Shown here one piece after another: positions 1-4,809 of a stretch of DNA of 6,555 bases. Position 1 is the stretch's first letter. Every line of letters starts with the position of its first letter. The translations under genes and the position numbers were made by a program. The notes beneath the pieces were generated by a model. The model made no database searches and was not told the DNA's origin. It saw nothing but the letters and a program-made list of their open reading frames with translations. The stretch comes from Cryomorphaceae bacterium (GTDB taxonomy: Bacteria > Bacteroidota > Bacteroidia > Flavobacteriales_G > Salibacteraceae), in the NCBI GenBank assembly GCA_003564735.1, contig PXEK01000321.1, forward strand, positions 1 through 6,555, read 5' to 3'.

Positions 1-177
1 AATGTCTTTTATTTTGACTTCTACAACTTTTGAACCCGCATCTTGATTGTTTTGGTTTTCTGCGTTGTTATCACAGGAGAATAAGGAACTAAGCGTGAAC
101 ATGAAGAAAACCAAAGTTACCGTTTGGAGGGTATTTTTTAAAAGGTTTTTAAAGAATTGGGCGGTTTGCTTATGCAT
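1..177 (-). CDS. Putative lipoprotein, N-terminal part only (cut by left edge)
   Basis: Reading the minus strand from an ATG at 177 gives 59 open codons that run past position 1, so the C-terminal part is missing. The N-terminus looks like a lipoprotein signal peptide: lysines at residues 3, 10 and 14, a hydrophobic stretch at about 20-34 (VTLVFFMFTLSSLFS), then a lipobox LFSC with the acceptor cysteine at residue 35. The following DNNAENQNNQ is a polar, Asn/Gln-rich linker of the kind common after lipidated cysteines in Bacteroidota. Phe at -2 of the lipobox is less usual. An in-frame Met at residue 26 would leave too short a signal, so the start at 177 is preferred; an in-frame stop lies upstream at 241-243. 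The mature domain is not visible and no function can be given. The gene is divergent from the DUF1573 gene. Confidence 0.6.
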   Translation of the reverse strand, partial: MHKQTAQFFKNLLKNTLQTVTLVFFMFTLSSLFSCDNNAENQNNQDAGSKVVEVKIKDI

Positions 178-235
178 ATCAAAAAGGTTTATGGTAATTA
201 CACAATATTGTAGTAACAGGATTTTAATTAGTGGG

Positions 236-243
236 CAAAATTA
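236..243 (-). promoter_or_regulatory. Possible -7 box for the minus-strand lipoprotein gene
   Basis: On the minus strand this reads TAATTTTG, an exact match to the Bacteroidota -7 consensus TAnnTTTG, and the next bases are CC. It lies about 59 bases upstream of the ATG at 177. I see no TTG at the expected -33 distance, so the call rests on the -7 box and the position alone. Confidence 0.35.
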
Positions 244-395
244 AGTAAATAATTAAAAAAAGTGCTTTTGCCGAAATATTAATTGTGGTACTTCAGACTT
301 TTGAAAAAACGAAATGTTGCACATCTTTTGGCACAATGGTTGGTAATAGCAGTTTGTTTCGTTTCTCCCTCGTGTTAATATGTTGTTAAGGGGAG

Positions 396-424
396 TTGCG
401 AAAAACTACAATTCAATACATTTG
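396..424 (+). promoter_or_regulatory. Promoter of the DUF1573 gene
   Basis: TACATTTG at 417-424 matches the Bacteroidota -7 consensus TAnnTTTG exactly and is followed by C. A TTG at 396-398 is 18 bases upstream, close to the spacing expected for the -33 element. Transcription would start near 430, giving a short AT-rich leader of under 20 bases before the ATG at 448. Confidence 0.55.
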
Positions 425-447
425 CAACAAATAAAATTATTAGTAAA

Positions 448-876
448 ATGAAGAATTTATTCTTGATGGCAGTAGCGGTATTATTTTCTACCGCAATTAT
501 GGCTCAACCCGAGGAAGGGCCTGAAATCGAATTTGAAAAAAAAGTGCACGATTTTGGCGACATGGAGCAACACGGTGATGCCAGTTGCGAATTCGTTTTT
601 ACAAATACGGGAAATGAACCTTTAATTATCAGTAATGCCCGCGGATCATGCGGCTGTACGGTTCCCCAGTGGCCGCGCAAACCTATTGCCCCGGGAGAGA
701 GTGAAACCATTAAGGTTAAATATGACTCTAAGCGATTAGGTCCCATAAATAAAAGTGTAACAATCACTTCAAATGCGAAAGAAAACCCTACTGTGGTTTT
801 ACGCATTAAAGGTAAAATTGAAGAAGCAAAAACCTCTCCCGAGAACAAATCGGAGGGTGCTCCCGTAGCTCAATAA
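448..876 (+). CDS. Secreted DUF1573 domain protein
   Basis: The 142-residue product begins with a Sec signal peptide: Lys2, a hydrophobic core at about 3-17, and a likely cleavage after Ala19 (IMA before Gln20). The rest is one DUF1573 domain at about residues 28-122. Its hallmarks are HDFGDM (34-39), FVFTNTGNEPLII (49-61), the cysteine-containing SCGCTVP (67-73), a proline-glycine turn (PIAPGE, 79-84) and the closing beta strands VTITSN (104-109). This is a beta-sandwich of the ASH/MSP immunoglobulin-like type, so a periplasmic or envelope location is expected. The family's biochemical role is not established and I infer none. Residues 124-142 are a polar, low-complexity tail. The start at 448 is fixed by the signal peptide. 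The gene appears monocistronic, with its own promoter and a strong terminator downstream. Confidence 0.9.
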   Translation: MKNLFLMAVAVLFSTAIMAQPEEGPEIEFEKKVHDFGDMEQHGDASCEFVFTNTGNEPLIISNARGSCGCTVPQWPRKPIAPGESETIKVKYDSKRLGPINKSVTITSNAKENPTVVLRIKGKIEEAKTSPENKSEGAPVAQ

Positions 877-925
877 ATTTACAGCATTGATAAGGACTCA
901 ACTTATTTGAATATCCTTAATTTTG

Positions 926-955
926 AAAGGTCGAGATTTTTCTCGACCTTTTTTA
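926..955 (+). terminator. Rho-independent terminator after the DUF1573 gene
   Basis: A perfect 11-bp stem (AAAGGTCGAGA at 926-936 pairing with 941-951) encloses a TTTT loop. The T-rich tract from 949 to 960 supplies the U-tail. It lies 50 bases past the stop codon. The stem has A bases on its 5' side, so it could also work for minus-strand transcripts, but no gene converges on it here. Confidence 0.9.
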
Positions 956-1042
956 TTTTTCGCCCGGCATACAATATCTCTAAACCACCTCAGGTATATT
1001 TAAAATATAGTTCTTAATTCAATCTAGAAATCCGGCTGTATG

Positions 1043-1050
1043 TATCTTCG
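1043..1050 (+). promoter_or_regulatory. Possible -7 box for the aminotransferase gene
   Basis: TATCTTCG matches TAnnTTTG at all but one fixed position and is followed by C, like the other boxes in this window. It lies 61 bases before the ATG at 1112. No TTG is seen at the -33 distance. The gene follows a strong terminator and so needs its own promoter; this is the best candidate in the 235-base spacer. Confidence 0.35.
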
Positions 1051-1111
1051 CGCCGTTAATCAGCCGCGTGACTTGTTTTACTTTTCATTCGGTTTCTATA
1101 ATTAAAAAGTT

Positions 1112-2311
1112 ATGCCTCAAATATCAGATAAAGGTCACAGGATGCCCGAGAGTCCTATCCGTAAACTCATGCCCTTTGCCGATGAAGCGAAGAGTAAAGG
1201 TAAACACGTGTATCACCTCAATATTGGTCAGCCCGACATTAAGAGTCCGAAAAAAGCTCTGGATGCGGTTAAAGCTGCAGATTTGTCGGTTATCGAATAT
1301 ACTCCCTCAGCCGGCACATTAGAATACAGGGAAGGGTTGTCAGAATATTACCGTAAAAACGGCATAGAAGTGACAGAAGATGATGTTATTGTGACAACGG
1401 GCGGATCTGAGGCGCTGCTATTTGCATTCATGGCGTGTTTGGATGAAGGAGATGAAATCATCATTCCCGAACCCTTTTATGCCAATTATAACGGTTTTGC
1501 CGTAAGCGCGGGAGTTAATGTTGTTCCGGTTACCACACGAATAGACGACGGCTTTGCCCTTCCCGAATTAGAAGAAATTGAAGAGGTTATTACGGAAAAT
1601 ACCAAAGCCGTTTTGTTGTGTAATCCCGGCAACCCAACAGGAAAACTTTATACTCGCGAGGAGTTGGAAATGCTGAGGGATTTGGTAAAAAAACACGATC
1701 TTTACCTCATAGCCGATGAGGTTTACCGCGAGTTTGTTTACGACAGCACCGACCATATTTCGGTAATGCAGCTCAACGGTATTGAAGACAATACGATTGT
1801 TGTGGACTCCGTGTCCAAAAGATACAGCATGTGCGGATTGCGTATAGGTGCCGTGGTTTCTCGAAATAGCGCTGTAATGCGAACTATTTTAAAATTTGCC
1901 CAAGCGCGTTTGAGTCCGCCTACTTACGGGCAAATCGCCGCACTCGGCGCCCTGGAAACCGAGCAAAGCTATTTTGACGAGGTCAAATTGCAGTATGTCC
2001 AACGCCGAAATATTATGGTTGACGGACTCAACAAAATTGAAGGGGTATTTTGTCCCAAGCCCGACGGTGCTTTTTATTGTGTTGCGGAATTACCTGTTGA
2101 CAGTGCCGAGCGTTTTTGCCAATGGATGCTGGTGAATTTTGAATTAGACAATGAAACCGTAATGATGGCACCGTCTGAAGGCTTCTACGCCACCCCGGGT
2201 CAAGGTCAGCGAGAAGTACGTATAGCCTACGTTTTGGAGCCCGAAAGTTTAAAAAAAGCGCTTCGCTGCATTGAGGAGGGACTCAAAAACTATCCTGCCT
2301 CCTTGTTGTAA
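1112..2311 (+). CDS. PLP-dependent class I/II aminotransferase (AspB/COG0436 type)
   Basis: The 399-residue product has the full fold-type I aminotransferase signature. HLNIGQPDIKSP (35-46) is the substrate-side N-terminal loop and TTGGSEAL (95-102) binds the PLP phosphate. NPGNPTG (171-177) includes Asn174, which contacts the pyridine ring. ADEVY (201-205) supplies Asp202 and Tyr205. SVSKRYSMCGLRIG (233-246) carries the Schiff-base Lys236, and Arg370 in REVRIAY is the likely carboxylate-binding arginine. The enzyme should move amino groups between an amino acid and a 2-oxo acid in the cytoplasm. Members of this group vary in substrate, and the sequence alone does not decide between aspartate, aromatic or other amino acids. 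The start at 1112 is chosen because the segment up to SPIRKLMPFA looks like the usual N-terminus of Bacteroidota homologues; Met11 and Met20 are alternatives. Length is normal and all key residues are present. Confidence 0.93.
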   Translation: MPQISDKGHRMPESPIRKLMPFADEAKSKGKHVYHLNIGQPDIKSPKKALDAVKAADLSVIEYTPSAGTLEYREGLSEYYRKNGIEVTEDDVIVTTGGSEALLFAFMACLDEGDEIIIPEPFYANYNGFAVSAGVNVVPVTTRIDDGFALPELEEIEEVITENTKAVLLCNPGNPTGKLYTREELEMLRDLVKKHDLYLIADEVYREFVYDSTDHISVMQLNGIEDNTIVVDSVSKRYSMCGLRIGAVVSRNSAVMRTILKFAQARLSPPTYGQIAALGALETEQSYFDEVKLQYVQRRNIMVDGLNKIEGVFCPKPDGAFYCVAELPVDSAERFCQWMLVNFELDNETVMMAPSEGFYATPGQGQREVRIAYVLEPESLKKALRCIEEGLKNYPASLL

Positions 2312-2347
2312 TCATTGGATTACCAAATTCAAACCAATTAATATTAG

Positions 2348-2355
2348 TAAATTTG
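2348..2355 (+). promoter_or_regulatory. -7 box upstream of the aldolase-accD unit
   Basis: TAAATTTG is an exact TAnnTTTG match followed by CA, located 42 bases before the ATG at 2390. Transcription would start near 2362. A TTG at 2315-2317 is too far upstream to be the -33 element, so that part is not conserved. No terminator-like hairpin separates this from the preceding gene, so readthrough from the aminotransferase is also possible. Confidence 0.5.
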
Positions 2356-2389
2356 CAGTCAATTTTAAAAGAACCATAGAACAAGAAAA

Positions 2390-3454
2390 ATGTCAAACTT
2401 AACCGAAATCAGTAATCTTTTAGGAGATGAAGCTCAGTCGCTTCTCGAACACAAATCTACAACTATAGGTAAAGAACAACTTCACCTCCCCGGTGAGGAC
2501 TTCGTTGACCGCACCTTTGGGTCGACTGACCGCTCGCCCCAAGTCCTGAAAAGTTTACATAGTTTATATCATCAAACCGGCAGATTAAAAGGCACGGGGT
2601 ACCTCTCCATACTTCCCGTAGATCAAGGCATTGAGCACTCGGCATCAGCGTCATTTGCTCCTAACCCCATTTACTTCGACCCGGAAAATATCGTAAAATT
2701 AGCCATCGAAGCGGGTTGTAATGCAGTGGCATCTACCTTTGATGTTTTAGCGGCCTGCAGCAGAAAATACGCACATAAAATTCCATTCGTGGTGAAAATC
2801 AATCACAACGAATTCCTCACCTACCCCAATACATTCGATCAAATTCCTTTCGGTTCGGTAGATCGTGCTTGGGAAATGGGCGCAACGGCGGTGGGCGCTA
2901 CCATCTATTTTGGTTCTGAACAATCAAGCCGACAAATTCAAGAAGTTGCCGAAGCATTTGAAAGAGCTCACGAATTGGGCATGGCCACCATACTTTGGTG
3001 TTACTTGAGAAACAGTGATTTCAAAAAAGACGGTACGGATTATCACACCGCTGCAGACTTAACCGGCCAGGCCAATCACATCGGAGTTACCATCGGGGCG
3101 GATATCATCAAACAAAAATTGGCCACTAATAACGGCGGCTACACGGCCTTGAAATTCGGAAAAACACATAAAAAAGTTTACAGTGACCTAACCTCAAATC
3201 ACCCTATCGATTTGTGCCGCTACCAATTGGCGAACTGCTATATGGGGAGGCGCGGACTCATCAACTCGGGTGGTGCTTCGGGTGGTGAATCAGACCTTTC
3301 AGATGCGGTAAAGACAGCCGTAATCAACAAACGTGCAGGTGGTTCAGGACTGATCTTAGGCCGGAAAGCTTTCCAAAAAACAATGGACGAGGGGGTTAAA
3401 ATAATCAACGCCGTTCAAAACGTTTACTTGGAAGAAAAAATAGACATCGCATAA
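2390..3454 (+). CDS. fbaB: Class I fructose-bisphosphate aldolase, DhnA/FbaB type
   Basis: This 354-residue cytoplasmic enzyme should cleave fructose 1,6-bisphosphate to dihydroxyacetone phosphate and glyceraldehyde 3-phosphate, or run in reverse in gluconeogenesis, by a metal-free Schiff-base mechanism. The sequence closely follows E. coli FbaB as I remember it. Shared blocks include [12 protein letters not shown] (69-80), YFDPENIV (95-102), [10 protein letters not shown] (170-179), [11 protein letters not shown] (190-200), DLTGQANH (223-230), [10 protein letters not shown] (277-286) and [19 protein letters not shown] (310-328). Lys241 in IGADIIKQK is the likely Schiff-base lysine. INSGG (291-295) and LGRKAF (323-328) would form the phosphate-binding loops of the TIM barrel. 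Length is normal (E. coli about 350). The start at 2390 matches the family N-terminus. The gene is followed after 13 bases by accD, suggesting co-transcription. The class is secure; preference for direction of flux cannot be read from the sequence. Confidence 0.93.
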   Translation: MSNLTEISNLLGDEAQSLLEHKSTTIGKEQLHLPGEDFVDRTFGSTDRSPQVLKSLHSLYHQTGRLKGTGYLSILPVDQGIEHSASASFAPNPIYFDPENIVKLAIEAGCNAVASTFDVLAACSRKYAHKIPFVVKINHNEFLTYPNTFDQIPFGSVDRAWEMGATAVGATIYFGSEQSSRQIQEVAEAFERAHELGMATILWCYLRNSDFKKDGTDYHTAADLTGQANHIGVTIGADIIKQKLATNNGGYTALKFGKTHKKVYSDLTSNHPIDLCRYQLANCYMGRRGLINSGGASGGESDLSDAVKTAVINKRAGGSGLILGRKAFQKTMDEGVKIINAVQNVYLEEKIDIA

Positions 3455-3467
3455 AACGAAACAATTT

Positions 3468-4310
3468 ATGAGTTGGTTCAAAAGAATGAGAAAGGGGATT
3501 ACGACCCCTACTAAAGAAAAAAAAGAAACGCCGGACGGACTTTGGTTTAAGTCGCCAAAAGGCAATATTGTGGAAACTTCTGAGTTGAAGCAAAATGCCT
3601 ATGTGGTTCCTGCCGACGGTTACCATAAGCGCATAGGTTCAGCAGAATACTTCGAGCTCCTCTTTGACGAAGGAAAATTCAAAGAAATCAACAAGCGGAT
3701 GAAGGCCATGAACCCCCTCGATTTCGAGGACACAAAGAAATATGAAGACCGCCTCAAGTCTTCACAAAGTAAAACGGGGCTACAAGATGCATTGCGCACC
3801 GCCCACGGCAAAGTAAACGGCAACCCTCTTATGGTTGCCTGTATGGATTTCAACTTCATTGGCGGCTCCATGGGTTCAGTGGTAGGTGAAAAAATTTCAC
3901 GAGCTATTGACCACTGTATCAAGTACAAAGTCCCTCTCATGATCATCTCAAAATCGGGAGGTGCCAGAATGATGGAGGCTGCATTTTCACTCATGCAAAT
4001 GGCAAAAACATCAGCTAAATTGAGTCTGCTCGCCAAAAACGGCGTGCCCTACATTTCCTATCTTACAGACCCCACCACGGGTGGAGTTACCGCATCATAC
4101 GCCATGTTAGGAGACTTCAATATTGCAGAGCCGGGTGCATTGATAGGTTTTGCGGGCCCCAGAGTAATTAAAGAAACCATTGGCAAAGACTTACCTGAAG
4201 GTTTTCAAACCTCTGAGTTTTTGTTGGAACACGGTTTTTTAGACTTTATTGTAGATCGACGTGAACTCAAATCCAAGCTGTCGCAACTGCTCACCATGCT
4301 AAAAAACTGA
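3468..4310 (+). CDS. accD: Acetyl-CoA carboxylase carboxyltransferase subunit beta
   Basis: AccD pairs with AccA to transfer the carboxyl group from carboxybiotin to acetyl-CoA, forming malonyl-CoA for fatty-acid synthesis. The 280-residue product opens with [11 protein letters not shown], as in AccD generally, and carries the crotonase-fold carboxyltransferase core. Key blocks are [11 protein letters not shown] (86-96), [13 protein letters not shown] (130-142), [11 protein letters not shown] (161-171), [12 protein letters not shown] (174-185), [16 protein letters not shown] (195-210), [16 protein letters not shown] (219-234) and [15 protein letters not shown] (245-259). The oddity is the N-terminal zinc ribbon. 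The four cysteines of the E. coli protein (two CxxC pairs) are absent: the equivalent segment, about 26-55, has no cysteine, and the only cysteines are 125 and 150. The C-terminus ends soon after the core, without the proline-rich tail of E. coli. accA is not in the window. Confidence 0.95.
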   Translation: MSWFKRMRKGITTPTKEKKETPDGLWFKSPKGNIVETSELKQNAYVVPADGYHKRIGSAEYFELLFDEGKFKEINKRMKAMNPLDFEDTKKYEDRLKSSQSKTGLQDALRTAHGKVNGNPLMVACMDFNFIGGSMGSVVGEKISRAIDHCIKYKVPLMIISKSGGARMMEAAFSLMQMAKTSAKLSLLAKNGVPYISYLTDPTTGGVTASYAMLGDFNIAEPGALIGFAGPRVIKETIGKDLPEGFQTSEFLLEHGFLDFIVDRRELKSKLSQLLTMLKN

Positions 4311-4312
4311 TA

Positions 4313-4350
4313 TTTTTTTGGTCAGAACCCCCCCACCCTAAACCAAAAAA
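4313..4350. repeat. T-rich/A-rich inverted repeat just after accD
   Basis: TTTTTTGGT at 4314-4322 is complementary to ACCAAAAAA at 4342-4350, around a 19-base C-rich loop that includes seven C in a row (4328-4334). It begins three bases after the accD stop. The T-run lies on the 5' arm and A bases follow the 3' arm, so this is not a canonical intrinsic terminator on either strand. It could still act as a 3'-end stability hairpin for the aldolase-accD mRNA. Confidence 0.4.
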
Positions 4351-4351
4351 C

Positions 4352-4396
4352 AACCCGGTAAAATAAAAGCGGTAAACAGAAGTCATAACCCGGTAA
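4352..4396. repeat. Direct repeat AACCCGGTAA upstream of rpsO
   Basis: AACCCGGTAA occurs at 4352-4361 and again at 4387-4396, 35 bases start to start, with a shorter related CGGTAAA at 4370-4376 between them. The second copy lies immediately upstream of the rpsO -7 box, so a regulator bound here could affect rpsO transcription. No known operator is recognised, and chance is possible in so short a spacer. Confidence 0.4.
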
Positions 4397-4403
4397 TTCA
4401 TTG

Positions 4404-4411
4404 TACTTTTG
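4404..4411 (+). promoter_or_regulatory. -7 box of the rpsO promoter
   Basis: TACTTTTG is an exact TAnnTTTG match followed by CA. It lies 75 bases before the rpsO ATG, placing the transcription start near 4417 and leaving a leader of roughly 60 bases. No TTG is visible at the -33 distance; that region instead carries the AACCCGGTAA repeat. Confidence 0.5.
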
Positions 4412-4415
4412 CACC

Positions 4416-4448
4416 TTCAATTTCTCCGACGAACGGAATCGAATTGAA
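4416..4448 (+). promoter_or_regulatory. rpsO leader hairpin, candidate S15 autoregulatory element
   Basis: TTCAATT at 4416-4422 pairs with AATTGAA at 4442-4448. Inside, TCCG at 4425-4428 pairs with CGGA at 4434-4437 around the loop ACGAA, with a small internal loop between the stems (two bases on one side, four on the other). The hairpin would sit at the very 5' end of the rpsO mRNA predicted from the -7 box. S15 is known to repress its own mRNA in several bacteria through leader structures that differ between phyla; assigning that role here is inference. Confidence 0.4.
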
Positions 4449-4478
4449 TACATAAAAATCATTTAAATAAATATTGGC

Positions 4479-4748
4479 ATGTATTTGAATACAGAAAAAA
4501 AGAACGAAATCTTTAAAGAACACGGCGGGTCTGAAAAAAACACAGGTTCAGCCGAAGGTCAAATCGCATTATTCACGTATAGAATTGCGCACTTGACAAA
4601 CCACCTTAAGTCTAACCGAAAAGACATGAACACCAAAAAATCACTGGTGCGATTGGTAGGTAAAAGAAGAAGCCTGTTAGATTATCTCAAGAAAAAAGAT
4701 ATCGAGCGTTATCGAGCGATAATTAAAAAATTAAACTTACGTAAGTAA
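4479..4748 (+). CDS. rpsO: 30S ribosomal protein S15 (uS15)
   Basis: The 89-residue product has the exact usual length of bacterial S15 and its four-helix pattern. Motifs include [16 protein letters not shown] (21-36), the 16S-rRNA-binding segment [19 protein letters not shown] (38-56) with His42 and Asp49 (His41 and Asp48 in mature E. coli numbering), and the C-terminal [17 protein letters not shown] (62-78). S15 is a primary binder of the central domain of 16S rRNA and nucleates the 30S platform. The ATG at 4479 gives the family N-terminus, without a Shine-Dalgarno sequence. It has its own -7 box and a leader hairpin, and it is followed by a terminator-like hairpin and then pnp, the same order as in E. 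coli and many other bacteria. Nothing is truncated or unusual in the protein. Confidence 0.97.
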   Translation: MYLNTEKKNEIFKEHGGSEKNTGSAEGQIALFTYRIAHLTNHLKSNRKDMNTKKSLVRLVGKRRSLLDYLKKKDIERYRAIIKKLNLRK

Positions 4749-4755
4749 CTTATTT

Positions 4756-4788
4756 AAAAGGCAGTGCTTTAGCATTGCCTTTTTCTTT
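4756..4788 (+). terminator. Terminator or attenuator between rpsO and pnp
   Basis: A 12-bp stem with one G-U pair (4756-4767 with 4772-4783) closes a TTTA loop; its core is GGCAGTGC against GCATTGCC. The 3' side continues as TTTTTCTTTG, giving a U-rich tail. It starts eight bases after the rpsO stop and ends about 25 bases before the pnp ATG. It would end most rpsO transcripts, with pnp expressed by readthrough, since no clear pnp promoter is visible between it and 4810. Confidence 0.85.
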
Positions 4789-4809
4789 GTCAACCAAATA
4801 ATAGATAGA

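Noticed and set aside
47..244. Plus-strand open frame of 65 codons from a TTG
   Set aside because: It overlaps the lipoprotein signal-peptide region on the other strand, has no recognisable domain and starts at TTG. The minus-strand reading makes better biological sense.
504..848. Minus-strand open frame of 114 codons inside the DUF1573 gene
   Set aside because: Shadow of a clearly recognisable gene, with no independent support.
888..920. TAAGGA...TCCTTA inverted repeat just before the strong terminator
   Set aside because: Six-base arms around a 17-base loop are weak, and the neighbouring 11-bp hairpin with U-tail fully explains termination.
995..1009. Perfect AT-only palindrome TATATTT-A-AAATATA upstream of the aminotransferase
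   Set aside because: AT-only palindromes of this size are common by chance in AT-rich spacers, and it lies well upstream of the proposed -7 box with no second copy.
1068..1322. Plus-strand frame of 84 codons overlapping the aminotransferase start
   Set aside because: It is out of frame with the conserved aminotransferase N-terminus and has a composition typical of an off-frame translation.
2314..2338. ATTGG...CCAAT inverted repeat after the aminotransferase as a terminator
   Set aside because: Arms of only five bases, AT-rich, and no U-tail; it does not meet the pattern of an intrinsic terminator.
3620..4036. Minus-strand open frame of 138 codons inside accD
   Set aside because: It is antisense to the conserved AccD core and shows no domain, promoter box or start context. 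The open frame follows from codon bias of the real gene.
4701..4722. ATCGAGCG twice with a 10-base period, and a nested TTATCG-AG-CGATAA inverted repeat in rpsO
   Set aside because: The segment encodes the conserved C-terminal S15 sequence DIERYRAI, so codon choice explains it; nothing suggests a separate function.
4735..4746. 12-bp palindrome ACTTACGTAAGT at the rpsO stop codon
   Set aside because: It mostly encodes the conserved final Leu-Arg-Lys and start of the stop. No loop is possible for an RNA hairpin of any stability, so chance is the simpler reading.
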